The notes under the pieces were generated by a model, which was not told the DNA's origin, did no database searches, and saw nothing but the letters and a program-made list of their open reading frames with translations. Both the position numbers and the translations under genes were made by a program. Positions 11,942-24,525 of a stretch of DNA of 64,000 bases are shown one piece after another; positions within the stretch are counted from its first letter, which is position 1; each line of letters starts with the position of its first letter. Source of the DNA: Diorhabda sublineata (Eukaryota; Arthropoda; Insecta; Coleoptera; Chrysomelidae); NCBI RefSeq assembly GCF_026230105.1, contig NC_079477.1:6701001-6765000 (forward strand), read 5' to 3'.

Positions 11942-14900
11942 ATGGTCCAGCAACAAATACATAATTCATGGCCTACAAAATCCAAAGAAACAGTAAAGTA
12001 CGTTTTTAAATATACCCATAATCCGATGGTAATAAACTGAAATTTTATCTAAATACAGCTTTATATAATTTTAATTATCTATCTACCTAACATAAAAGAA
12101 TAATTAAAATTCACTATGTTTTTACCGTAACAAATAGGCCAAATCATTTATAAGAAAATCATCTAAACCGTCACACCATAGTCAAATTTCTTGAACTTCT
12201 GATAATGATATAACAGGTTATCAAATTTCAGAAGAAAATAATTATGAAATATATATTTATAATTTAAAGGACGTAAAACAAACAGAGAAAACAATTTCAA
12301 CTTCATCATAAACAATAAGTTCATGTATACGTTTGGATTTGTATATTTCTCCTAGGGATATATTCAATTATTTTAGTTTTAAAAATTAAGGATTATGTAA
12401 ACGAATAATCAAAGTATTAGTATAAAAGATTATATTTTGTATTGGAACTTGACCTTTTATGTAAAAGTGATTGGCGTATTTCTCTCTCTATTAGTTAAAT
12501 AACATCGCAAAATTTCGCTTAATTTGAAACATTAAGATTGATTGGTTTATTATTTTTACTTGAAACCAGCAAATATTTCAAAAAATATGTATTAGTCATT
12601 CTAAAAACATGTTATTATCAACACTAGAACATATTGAATAAAATATTTTTTTATTTTATTTTCAGAGAGGTGTACAATGCCATCTGCGTTCGATTAGGCG
12701 ATACTCTACACATTCCGGAAGAATCTGTACAGGCCTTATTTAATGATATGAAACTGTTTCCGTCCAAATCACAAGGTAAATATGAATTTTACGTAATTTG
12801 AACACAAAATTCAATAAATCCGATAGTTTGGAAATGAAATATATTTTATTACGAACCTGTCTTATCACACTCACATGGGCTTACCTATTCAGTAGGTATC
12901 GCAGCTGGAAGTATGATGTGATTGGTGTTGTGGATAATCGAAAAATTAACCTAGAAAAATGATTTGTCCAAAATCAAATCTAGGTTAGAGAAATTATGTC
13001 TGTTTTCACGTTAGTGATGTTTTTGCTCAGATTTTCCCATAATTTCAGTGTCAAAAATGCTCCAGTGTGCAAGACAGTGCAGTAGGAGAAATGGTGCTAC
13101 AGACTACATCACCTTTGGGGAATTTTGCGTTTTCGTTAAGGAAATGCAAAATCAACATCCCAAACAACAGAGAAGACCTACACCTCCTAAAATTAATAAT
13201 ACAATAAGTAAGTATTTACAGTCCAATTAATATCTTTCTAGATTAAAACAAGAGTAATTTTTAATAATGATTTCAATTCAGTATTTCATTTTAAAAGTCA
13301 TATATTCACACTTGACAGCTTTTTTAAAATCTAATTATATATTATAAATATCGTTAAAATGTATGATACCAAACCAATTTCAACGATTTTCTATAAAAAT
13401 TCATTAACTATTTTAATATGTATTAATATTATCTCTTAGAAAGTTATATTTTAGTGTTGATGGAAGCAAAATAAGTATCTAAACTACTTGAAATATATAA
13501 TATGCAATTGATTTAAATTAATTCATTTATAAACTGATAAAAAATTGATAGTAAAATGATAAATAATTATAATCTTATCTTAAATAGTAGATACACAATT
13601 TAAAATTTCTTCAGTTGTTTTATACAGAAAGAATAATATAAATTTGTACATATTCAATTGAAATATTGCATTTTGACTAATTATGATTTTTTATTTCCAT
13701 AGAATGTCAGAATAGTAAATGTGATGTCTTTTTGGGAGGTTCCTGTAATCCAACTACATGGAGGGTTGATACAGCTATACCAGAACTTGAAAAACAGGGT
13801 ATTACTTTTTACAATCCAGTAAGTATTATTCACAATTCTCAATTACTTCAAATTGTATGTTTCATATACTTTAAATTACTTAATACGATGTATTAATTAC
13901 ACATGAACAACCTTTTAGAAAAATCCAACCAATATATTAACACATTAGTGACCAACTGCAACTAAAGTTGAATGACATAATTTTCTAGGAATAAAAAATT
14001 TTGGAGAACAATAGTTTACAATATCATAGTGAAAGGGAGTTGTTTTGGGTAACTCTTTTTTTGTCAGTTACCTGTTTGACTTCATATTTAGATATATCCT
14101 TTCCAGCAGAGTTATAATTTTCATATTCGTGAATCCTTTCTTTAACTATGGTCAAAAAATGGAATTAAGAAAAAATTATGTTCTAATTCAGATGCAACTG
14201 AAGCAGTTGCTTTTTTCAGAGAAAACTTATTTGTATTTTAGCTATATCTTTATTATTTATGGCCCGAATTCAATTTTTATGTGAAAAAAATTTATATTGA
14301 GATTATAATTTAACAAAAAAGTCCTGTGGGAATAGAGACATTACTTGGAAATAATGTAAATTATAAAAAACTACCTTTGTAGGATATTAGAGTATAGCAT
14401 AAACTCTCATTTTCTTGATAAATATGGGGTAAATGTTAAAAAATTTCCAATTTGAAATTGAATATGGTCTGATAAAATGGTAATAATGTCGTTACAATTT
14501 TGATTAAGGCTCCAAAATTCGCGAATCTCGATTCAAATGATTCTAGTTCAAATAGGAGGAATAAATTAGATCGATCAACCCATATCCACATATAGGATTG
14601 GAATAAAGACCAAAAAAGTGGTGGCTTTATTTTTTCTGGGCCATAAATGCTTGTATGGGTATTGTGAATGCATTTAGGTTCTAACATAAACCTTATGCAA
14701 TTCATGAGCTAATATGTTCTGTATATTCTACAAAATTATGGTCTTTAACCACACCTGTATACAGAAATGAGCTTGGTTTGGATCTGTTAGTTCATTTAAT
14801 TGTGCGAAGGCAATTTAAATATAATATGTGTGTATGTATCATGTGAAAATCTAACAATTTACTCGTGTAAGAAATACAGTCTTTCACTATACCTGGAATG

Positions 14901-17900
14901 TTTGGATCATTTTACCTTTAGACAAACATATATATTAGTAAAAAACTTTTTTAATTCAGAGAGCAGATTAATAATTTTGTAATAACTTTTTAGATTGATA
15001 AAAATAAATCCAAACTATTTAATGTCAGTATTCTAATTTAAGTTAGATATATGGGAAAGAAAATTACTCAGAAGGATACTAGGAGGTAAAAAGAAGGGAG
15101 AATTATGGATGAGAAAAACAAATAATGAAATGAGAAATATATTTAGAAAAGTAGAACTAAGCAAAATAATAGAATCCAAAAGAAAAGAGTGGAGTAGAGA
15201 TGGAAGAACTAAGAGAGAGAGGCATTCAGGACTGGAACACAAAAACAAAAAATAGGAAAGAGTGGAAGGGAATCTCTTCCATGCTATGGGCCTGAAAGGC
15301 ATGCGTGAAGCACCTATTTTATATCCTATTTTAAATCCTAAATTGCTTGGTAGAAATTACTCCTCTAGTAATCTGAAGCTTTAGTTGCTTGGCTGTAACT
15401 CTATTGATGATTATTTATTTTTTCAAAACTATTTTGAAACAATATCAATTAAAAGACATTTTCAAAACAAGTTTTGGTCATTAATGGGATAATGTATTCT
15501 TCAACTGAGATGTAGAGTATTCTTTCTACTATAGCTATTTTAGTATTGGTGGCAGAATATAAACTTAGTGTACCAGAGTATCCAGTTTAAACATCTGTGA
15601 TACTATATACATAAATGCTATATATTTAAGATCATTTTTAGATTATCTCTGTATACTTAATGTAAACTTTTCTTACAGCAAGTATCAATGTGGGCTCCAG
15701 AGTTAGTAGCACAAGAATATGATGCAAAACAGGCAGCTTCAGTGTTACTTTTTGTGATAGACAGTCAAACTAGGAGTACAGTTGGTATGATAGAAGTTGC
15801 TTATCTCGTAGCATCTGGCAGATGTGTTGTAGTGGTTGCACAACCTTATGAAAGGGCCCAAACAATTATGGGGGAAGTCATTACTGATAGGTAAATGAAT
15901 AAATGTCTATAAAAGCACATTTTAAAATATATTCACTTATCCTAATGATTAATATTCTTATTTTGTTTCCAGGGAATTTAGGGATTTAGTGAATGCCCAA
16001 AAAATTTTATTAGATTTAGTAAAAAGTAAAGGTGTTAAAGTTCATTCAAATCTTTCTACTGCTCTGCAATGTACTGCAAATATTTTAAGAAACTCCTCTA
16101 CGAATGGAACTAGTGCAGAGGAACAAATAACATGCAAACTTAGGTAAATGAATTTTTTCTGTATTTATTTTAATCTTTATATGGTGACTGTAGCATAGAG
16201 AATCAACCACCCAGTGTCTCAGTTGTGATGATCTCTTCAGTCCATTAAATTTTTATACATTCAGTCTTGAAGTGAACTACAATTTAACAATGGGTTCAAG
16301 TGTTCAATTCCAATTACTTTTTAAAGTACATTATTTTTATATTTTGAATGTCACAACTATTTTTATTTCTTTTTAGGAAACTGAGGGAAGTATATGACTC
16401 CTATGGAGGTGAGATGAAGCTTGTTAATGTACTGGAAGCTTTTGAAAAACTGACTAAACGTTCTTTGGAAATCACACAACTTTGCAACTATTTCAATACG
16501 CAAAACGGTTGCCGAACCAATTCGACCATTAGCTTTGAGAAGTTCTGTGCTTTGATGGCGGAATTTTCGACTCCCGACAACTGCGAAATGTGCACTGCAG
16601 ATGGTAGAGTCTATTATACAACGATCTTTTGGAAGTGCGCACTTTTGAAGACTAGGGTTTTTATTAAATCTGTTTTTAATAACACCTTAGGTATATATGC
16701 CTAACATTAGATGTTTCATTCATCTTTAATTTTTTTTTATTTCAGTTTTCAAAAGTGTTCATTTTTTTTATATTTTGGTTATAGCTTGTATCATTGCAAT
16801 TTTTAAATACTACACATAAATTAATCATACATATAATCATTTTAAGTTAGAATTTATCAAACCATTGTGTAACATGCCATTTGGCTTGTTACTTTTTCTT
16901 CAAACATTTTGAATATTCTTTGGTCACATATTGTGGCACACTTGTCACTTAGGATTTATTCATTCTAACATTCGAGTTTTTGAGGAAATTAATTTGTTAT
17001 CTACCACCTACTTCATTGGAGACATTCAATAAAAACTTGGAATGTATTTGAATTCTTCCTTTACCTATCTACACTCTAATGGGCCTAAGGCCTCCGAGTG
17101 GATCTCGGCTGAAAAGTGGAGAACACCATTAACCTAACCTATCTACACTCTAAATCAAAGTAAATTTGTGGTGATTCTATCCTTTATGGTAGCGGGTAGT
17201 TATTCTTTGCCATCCCTCTCGTTCCCAGCAAGAATTACTACTTCATGTCATATGATCTTGCGAACGAGAGCCTGTACCACAGATTCATGTCCCATCCTTC
17301 TTCATCCCGTTCTTTCTCCGAACTTTCCATTATTGACCTATGTACTTTAACCCAGATGCTTGGTATTCTTCTATGTTAGAAAATGTTTCACATAAACCTG
17401 ATTCGTATCCTACATTTAAGGTTGACAATAATATTTTATACAAACATATTTTGTGATGATAATGACATATTAAAGCATATCCAAAAGTATTTCTCGTATC
17501 TCTGAATTTTACTATTGGTCTAAAATCATTCAGATTTATATGTACATATATTAAAGATAAGACTGGGATTTTTTGTTGAGTTGAGAAAAAATTCGAGTAT
17601 TCTTACATAGAAAAAAAATACATTTTATTTTGCATCCCAGTGATAAATCAATGTTTCATTCAATTTAATTTTAGTTGTTTATAGTGTGAGAAGACACTTT
17701 CGCAACTCAACTATTCAGTTCAATTTTTTATTGTCTTCTTTGGTTTTTTTTTAAATAGGACTCTTACCAATTAGGATTTAGATCGTCTTTCTTTGCCTCT
17801 GTAAGCAGAATATCTGAGGATTTTTGTGCTTCATTTTTTTGTATTTGTAATCCTTTAGTTTTATCATTACTTTCCTTTCTTTTGGTCCCTGTTCTTTTCT

Positions 17901-20900
17901 TTTTCCTGATTATGCTTCTTAAGTTTTCTTCTTCGGTTTGTTCCTCCGAATATAGTTAATAGGATTTGTGGGCGTTATCAGCTAAATTCATTTAATCTGT
18001 GGTAATGTGTATATTGTAAACTTATTTCATAATACATCACAATCAATAACGCCAAATCTCAGTTCCTAAAAATAAATACTTATCTTTTTCAAAAATCAGT
18101 TGTACTCTTCCTCTAGTCCTCATACCTTGCTCCAATGGCAATTGCCAAACCACACTGAATATATGAGCTCTTGTCAGATCACAGCAGTAAATCGGCCATT
18201 GGCTTTTACTCTCTCATCACTGAAAATAAAAATCTAAATGGTTTTACAAATCGAATGGTTCTATTCAAGAATGTGTATGGAATGAATTGTGTTATAGATA
18301 ATTCACTTATTTGACAAGGTTTAAAGAAAAGATAAAAAATCTTTCAAATCTTGCAGTTTCATTATAGAATCATCATTATTGCATGGTCTTTATTATATCT
18401 CCTAACAGATGAGTTACATCTTTCTACATATAAAATTAACAACTTTTAAAAATGAATTGTATCCATCTTATGTTCTATAAATTTTCTTTAGTATGGGCAG
18501 CCCAACCGTTTCAACGGCAATGTACAACAAACAACAACACCTGTAGTCTAAACAACACATATGTCAATTGTCTAATAGAAACTCCACTACCTGAAGTAGA
18601 CGTTGACTCAATACCAAACAGCGACATTTTTCTAGGAGGATCTATGTCGTCCAATTACAAATGGAGGAGTGAGATAGCTATACCTTTAATTAAAAAGCAT
18701 GGGCTGATATATTACAATCCTGTATTGAGGGAGAGTGATGAATGTCGATTGGAAAAAGGCTGTGATGATGACAAGTTAGTATTATACAAGTTTGTGAAAT
18801 TTCTTTTTAAAAATTTTAATCATAAAAAATACAAAAAATATTTTTTCTACAAAGTTACATCTTCAAGATTTACAAAATTCATATTAGTAAAATATATATA
18901 TCAGAATATATAATATACTGGAACATACCTCATAGCAAAATTAACACAAATTAAATTGACCTCAAAATATTTTTAAACAGATAAAATGTTACCACAGTTT
19001 ATATAAGCAACATCTTCAGTTTACCCGACTGTGGAGACCTTGGGGAAATGTTATTGGAGGAAATTTTATTTAATAATCAGTGAAGTTTTGGTGTCAGAAC
19101 AATCACAATGGTCTGAGGTTGCATTAATCTGGAAAACCACACAGACCAGTTGCTCAATACATATAGATGCTTTAGCACCAATGCATCCTTTGTGGCTAGA
19201 GTATCACAAAATTGCCTCCATTCAGTAGAAATTGCAACTTAGTCCACAAGAAATCCCGATCTTAACCGCATTGAACACTTGTGTGATGATATGGATCATA
19301 AGATTAGACCCGTACTGTTTTCACCTGGGAACCACAATGAGGTTCCATTAAATCTGGCAGAAATGTGGCATCAGCCTTATCTAGATGTAATTAGGAACCT
19401 TTTTTTACATATTGGTAAGGGGTGACAATACACAGTATTGACAAGTTTTTAAAATATAAATTCCAATTTTGTACAATGTTTGATTATTTGTAATATGATT
19501 TATAAATTTAGCAACCCTTAAAATTATACTTAAACTATTTCAGTATAAACCTAATTTTTGGGACATAGATAGGGATTAGAGAAATTATAATGTAATGTTA
19601 AGCGTTAATTTTGCGAAGCACTGTAATCATATGAAGTTATTTTCTAATTATTTAACTTTAAAATTACATAATTTTTGTTTTTAGTGAAATTTAGAACAGA
19701 ACATAAACAAAAATATATATATTTGATTTTTAAGTAAATAAGATTTCCTGGAACAAATTTTGAATGATTTTAGAATTGTTATTAAAATATAAAATCCAAT
19801 ATTTCTTTAATTTTTGTAGATTTGTCCGAAGCAATTCTTCAGACGTACTGGAGTGGAAAGGAGCTTTGGACAAAAGTAAAGTGTTATTACTTGTAATCAC
19901 AAATGACACGCGATCAATGACCAGTATAATTTTGGCAGCTTTCTATATGGGCCTTAATAAAGATATGGTCCTATGCGTACAAAATCTTCCTGATGAGTGC
20001 ATGATAGGCAATGAAAAGGTAAGTTCTAATAATATTGCTATATGGGATTACTGGGAAAACATTTATAAGAAAGTTGAAAATTTTTTTGATAGATATCGTT
20101 ATCTGAAGTTGCTTGAGTCTAGAACACTTTGAAGGGAGACTAAGATTTTATTAAAAAAATATGAAACCAATTAAACTAAGTCACATTCTTTTAAGACACA
20201 ATAGCTTGTCAAAGAAACATACATAGTTTTTTATTAATTTTATGTATTTTTTAAAAAGAAATTCAATAATATCACACTTCTCATAATTCTATTGTGCATT
20301 AATTATAATAGGAGCAATAACAAAGTATTTTATTTTAAAAATATAATATAGGCAAAAGAAGTAAAAGAAATTGAAACTATATACATTAATACAAGGTTCG
20401 AACCTTCTTAAAGCGTTCTTACATGTCTATCTTATTTCATCCTTTATATCATCTCCGTTAGTTTATGGTACAAGAAATTTAAAGATGCAATAAGTTGTCC
20501 ATATAATTGCACCATTTTGACAAATTTCTGGGTTTCAAGATATTCTATAACTGTCCCGAAAAATTTGGAGATGTTCTATTTTCGTACCACATTGAATATG
20601 TTTTATTCTGTGAGGTATTTTAGAGAAAATCTTAATGTTCCATCATAAAAGTAATAACCAATCGAACTACCAATAAATAAACATTTGTATTACACAAATA
20701 AATGACTTTAAATTTAAATACAGTAATCCCCTTATAACACAGTACTCTCATTACATATTTTCATATTTCGATCCCCCCCCTATAACACCCATATAATGTG
20801 GGGATGTCCAACATTATAATCTTGTACATACTGTGAAATTTATAATGATTTGTACAGTTCATAATTAGTTTTGCACTTGTGTAAATTGTATTGATATAAA

Positions 20901-21742
20901 ATCATTTTACGAAGTTTGTGTATTGAAAGGTGTCAAAATTTTATTTTAAATAAAATATTTAGTTTTAAGCCATGACAAGTGAGAAGGGAACAAAACCCAA
21001 GTTAAAAAAGAAATGTTTTTCTCTAAATAGTGGTAAAAAATCAACAGTGATTGCAAAGGATCTGAAGCTAAATTAGTCAACAATATGAACAATTTTACAA
21101 AATGAAATTAAAATTAGGACTCTTGTAATGTCTAGAATTTCTAGATCGTAAGTAAATCCACACGTGTGAAAGATTCGTTAATACCGAAAACAAAAAAATG
21201 TTTAAAGAATGCAATCAAAATAATATTCTTATACATAGTTGTTCAATAAAAGCAAAATCCCAAAAAAATTTCAATCGTTTAAAGGAATTGGAAACCATTT
21301 CTTCCGACAAGCAATTAAACATGGATAATTTATATGCGACATAGAACCAATTTACAGTGTTATAGCAGGGATTACTGTATGTAGGTAGATGATTATAAAA
21401 ACTAAAGAAGGAGTATAAATATGGAAGAAATTGTCGAGAAAAGAGTATTTGTACGTATATATTGAAGCCCTCAAAATTCTATGATAAAATAGCGAAATAT
21501 TAGAAAATATTGGGAACATGTCAATATAAATGACAGCATAGAACACCTTTAGATTTTTAAATGTTATAATTGTTATATATTAAATGAATTGCATTTTTTC
21601 ACAGCTAACGAAAAATGCCATCAAGGATTACAACAGAGCCAGAGTGTATATCACAGATTTAGCAAATAGAAAGCAAGTACCCGTATTTGAAAACATCACT
21701 AGAGCGGTAGAGTGTGCTATAGAGAGATGTAAAAGTAGGTAG
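11942..21742 (+). CDS. tandem EF-hand-like / nucleoside 2-deoxyribosyltransferase-like protein
   Basis: Ten exons join in phase: 11942-11997, 12666-12775, 13049-13207, 13703-13818, 15679-15890, 15973-16143, 16377-16603, 18492-18774, 19820-20018, 21605-21742 (1,671 nt, 556 aa). All introns are GT..AG. The protein is an internal duplication. Residues 19-90 and 276-338 are degenerate EF-hand-like segments ending ITFGEFCVFVKEM and ISFEKFCALMAEF. Residues about 115-270 and 395-550 are nucleoside 2-deoxyribosyltransferase-like domains, each opening FLGGS. Domain 1 keeps Asp175 and Glu186 (FVIDSQTRSTVGMIEVAY), matching the active-site acids of the deoxyribosyltransferase fold. The aligned positions in domain 2 are Thr472 and Leu483, so it is probably inactive. 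No signal peptide or membrane segment is seen. Substrate and role are unknown, and calcium binding is doubtful because the loops lack the usual Asp pattern. The start at 11,942 is the only in-phase Met before exon 2 nearby. Confidence 0.85.
15045..15310 (+). mobile_element. LINE 3' coding relic in intron 4
   Basis: The plus strand reads WERKLLRRILGGKKKGELW, then MRKTNNEMRNIFRKVELSK. This is the typical region after the reverse-transcriptase domain of RTE-like insect LINEs (WERKILRKIFG..ING.WR.R.N.E). The tail RERGIQDW continues the family pattern. It is truncated on the 5' side and broken by frameshifts. It lies within the intron between exons 4 and 5 of the deoxyribosyltransferase-like gene, in the same orientation. 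Confidence 0.6.
17063..17153 (+). mobile_element. 57-bp retroelement 3' fragment with 17-bp target-site duplication
   Basis: ACCTATCTACACTCTAA occurs at 17,063-17,079 and again at 17,137-17,153, flanking a 57-bp insert. The insert contains GCCTCCGAGTGGATCTCGGC and ends CACCATTAACCTA. A perfect 17-bp duplication around a very short insert is what a severely 5'-truncated LINE or SINE insertion leaves behind. It lies in intron 7 of the deoxyribosyltransferase-like gene. Confidence 0.65.
19030..19420 (+). mobile_element. Tc1-type transposase C-terminal relic in intron 8
   Basis: Near 19,235-19,290 the reading (with stops and frameshifts) gives NPDLNRIEHLCDDMDHKIRP, clearly the SPDLNPIEHLWD motif with the third catalytic residue (Glu) of Tc1 DD34E transposases. 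Continuing LAEMWHQ fits the helix that follows in the family. Upstream, 19,031-19,200 fits the preceding DDE region only weakly. The copy is dead. Confidence 0.6.
20721..21377 (+). mobile_element. deleted pogo/Tigger-like element in intron 9
   Basis: The ends are inverted repeats: CAGTAATCCCCTTATAACAC at 20,721 and GTGTTATAGCAGGGATTACTG ending at 21,377. Each is flanked by TA, and the termini start CAGT as in pogo/Tigger elements. A reading from 20,972 (MTSEKGTKPKLKKK) goes on with GKKSTVIAKDLKL, like the N-terminal CENP-B/psq-type DNA-binding region. The DDE catalytic domain is missing. This is a 657-bp internal deletion derivative. Confidence 0.6.
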
Positions 21743-21759
21743 AATAACTTCACCAATTT

Positions 21760-22630
21760 TTAAATTTTAACAGGACCCGAATCGAAAAATTGGTGACCCA
21801 GGGTCATTAGGAAATCGAAAGTTTTCATTCATCGGCCCGCTGTTATCTCTCTATTAAAACCATCCATAAAAGGCTGCTCTCTTTTTAGGATATATGTACC
21901 CATTGAAAATACGCTTCATCACATAACTAGGTCATTTTTAAGATTATTTCTATATAAATAATATACCGTTGTTCCAATATGTAAATATGAATATATTTAA
22001 GGATCACGATTTTACTATAGAAAAAGTAGACAATCTTTTAAAACTTACGAGATAAGTTTATTCAAACTACAAAATTTCCGTTGGCATATATTGTAAAATC
22101 TAAAACTGACCTAGTATGAGTTTTATTTATTTATTCCGAATGTTTTAATCGCAACAAATATCGTTTTGTCGCAAAAATGGACTTATATGTTATTGGGTAA
22201 TATATTTGTTAACTACTAATTATGGAAATGTAAAAAAATGGAGCTGAAAATATGAAAAAACTTTTTATTATTTGAATTACCTAATTTAATTGTTAAATCT
22301 AGTTATCGTTAATATACAAATTGTTGTGTGATTTTTATCCGCACTGTATGTAAACAGCTATACTTTTGTTTTTTTCATTAAAGTAGCTCGAAAGGAGGGT
22401 CGCAAAAATTTGAATTTACTCTGAAACGAAAATACCGGGAGTGTTCACGAATTTTCTTATATATTACTTTGATGAAATTCATGATTATTTCAGATATTTC
22501 ATTCTGAGACAGTCAATTACAGATTTATGAGACACACTCTGATTAGCAAACATAAATGAAAGCTCAGACAAACACTTAAAATATGCTAGATTGTTTCAAT
22601 TATCAGATTACAAACCATAGATATTTAATT
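21760..22630. other. gene-free stretch downstream of the deoxyribosyltransferase-like gene
   Basis: This should contain the 3' UTR of the preceding gene. An ATTAAA at 21,853 is a possible polyadenylation signal. Otherwise it is AT-rich sequence with nothing recognisable. Confidence 0.35.
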
Positions 22631-22639
22631 ACTTTGTAT

Positions 22640-23640
22640 ACTTGTGATTTAATGTAGTATCACTTTTCCAACCTATCCTTCATTCTTTTCTATCCATTAC
22701 TTTCTGTCTTTACCTCTTCCATTCAACTGCCACTATCCTAAAACTTCCTCATTCCGTGTTTTTCTTGGTCTTCCATTTTTCTTACTTTTTGCTGTTATTG
22801 TTTCTTATACAGTTTTAACCATTTTGTCTTCACCCTTTCTTGTAACAAGCCAAAACTGCTGCGCTTCTACTCTAATATTTATAGGTTTTTTCCATAGATT
22901 TTTTCCTGTATATATTATTTCTAATCAAGTCTTACCTTGTATCTTCCTTAGATTTCTAATCTCCATGCTCGTTCGCTTTATATTGTGGTCCATGTTTGTG
23001 CTTTGAAAGTCACTATTCTTTCAAAAGTTTGTGTTTTTATTTCTTTCGGTATCTCTTTCTTTGTCAAAAAGGTTTTTATTTATATTTTTGCCCTTGTTTT
23101 CTCCCTCATTTTATTCACGATCCTTCCGTTATTTTTCATCCTAAATATTTAAACCTATCTACCTGTCTTCCAGTGGGTTTAGTATACGAGTATATCCCTA
23201 TCACACCTCGCGTTGTACTATGTATTTGGCATTTCGTACCTTGTTCTTATAGCATTTATTGTATTATTATACAGTATTTTAAATCTAATTAGTTGTTTCA
23301 TCCATTCCTCTGTTTTCTAGAATCCTCCATATTATGTCATTCTTTCCTATGTTATTGAAAGTTTTCTATGAACCAAAGGTGCGTCACTCTTAATTCTCTT
23401 CTAGTTTTTTTCAATATTTGTCTTTTGTTCTAATCTTCTCAGCCTATTACTAACTGTGCTTAGTAATGGAAGATGCCTGTATCATTTTTGCTGTATCTTG
23501 CGTCTCCGTTCTTGTATATCGGCATAAACCATACATATGGACCCATTATTTTCATTCTATAGGGTCGTTACCTTAGTTAACAGCAGCATTCATCTATTGA
23601 TTGTCTTTATAGCTAGTGCTGCCTCTTATATTTTGACTAC
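22640..23640 (-). mobile_element. RTE-like LINE relic
   Basis: On the minus strand, from about 23,560 downward, the sequence gives PIYKNGDARYSKNYRHLPLL, the PIyKKGDxxxCxNYRgItLL block of the reverse transcriptase. FKYLGMKNNGRI follows near 23,150 and KKNGRPRKTRNEEV near 22,770, both at the expected downstream places of such LINEs. Many stops and a large deletion between blocks mark an old inactive copy. Open frames on the plus strand here (22,824-23,292, 23,537-23,761) are antisense artefacts. Confidence 0.65.
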
Positions 23641-23854
23641 AAGTAACTTAAGTGTTGTCGATCATATTAACCCTTACTTGACACACTTAAAAAAAATCAC
23701 GATGGCCACATGTCTGTTGGACTCCACGCCGAAGAACGTTTATTATTCCTCAAGTTCTTAATATTTTTATTTGAGAATTTTTTTAACATATTACAATGTG
23801 TTATTTAGAGATCGAATGCATAATAATGTTTACATGCTGAAAAAAACAAACTAT

Positions 23855-24031
23855 TTAAAAAAGTGAAAAAATGTATTTTTCATCTTCATCTTCCTCCGCT
23901 TCCAAAGAAGAATAGTCATCTTCGGAGACATGGTCTTCCTCGTCGAAAGACGCTTGGCCGATTGGCTCCACATTATCCTCCTCAGTAAAGAGTATCTCTC
24001 GAAGAGCTCGTGATCGCAATTTATACGCCAT
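23855..24031 (-). CDS. short acidic ORF, possibly the N-terminus of a piggyBac-like transposase
   Basis: This 58-residue frame begins MAYKLRSRALREILFTEEDN and is followed by an acidic Glu/Asp run (SLEAEEDEDEKY). PiggyBac transposases often have such an acidic leader, but no DDD catalytic domain is present. TTAA tetranucleotides lie outside it, at 23,667 (TTAACCCTTACTTGACAC) and 24,434, and could be element edges. The identification is tentative. It may equally be a chance frame. Confidence 0.25.
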   Translation of the reverse strand: MAYKLRSRALREILFTEEDNVEPIGQASFDEEDHVSEDDYSSLEAEEDEDEKYIFSLF

Positions 24032-24525
24032 CTATAAATCATTCAAATTAACTTGATACATAAAAATTAAAAAAATCTAACATAGTATAAACATCTACTT
24101 AAGTTAAAACAAAAAATGCAATTTTCTTTTTTAATTTTCAACTCAAAAATAACGTTGTTGATACACTGGGGTCCAATGGGCCTCACCTCAAATTTGACAC
24201 TGCTTTGAGCTAAGGCTGCGAAGGACTGACGCCTCACAAGTAACGTAACAGGTAGTCTAACATCTGAACTACAGGTAGAGGGCGTAGCAAGTCCCATTTT
24301 TAGCGGGATCATTTAAATACATAAGAGTAAAATGGTGTGGGGACCCCACGTGTCAATTGAGAACATTACTTAGTAGGTTAGTAGATATTTGTTCATAAAT
24401 CCGATCTTCAATTTTGTTCCTAAATTCAGTGAACACTCCTAGTGTTAACTAACAGCATTTTATGAAATTAGACAGTTGCGTTTTAAGAAATAATTAAAAT
24501 TTCAATTTGAATATTTTGAAACCAA

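Noticed and set aside
22824..23292. Two overlapping plus-strand open frames of 60 and 98 codons
   Set aside because: They are antisense to a recognisable minus-strand LINE (PIYKNGD..., FKYLG...).
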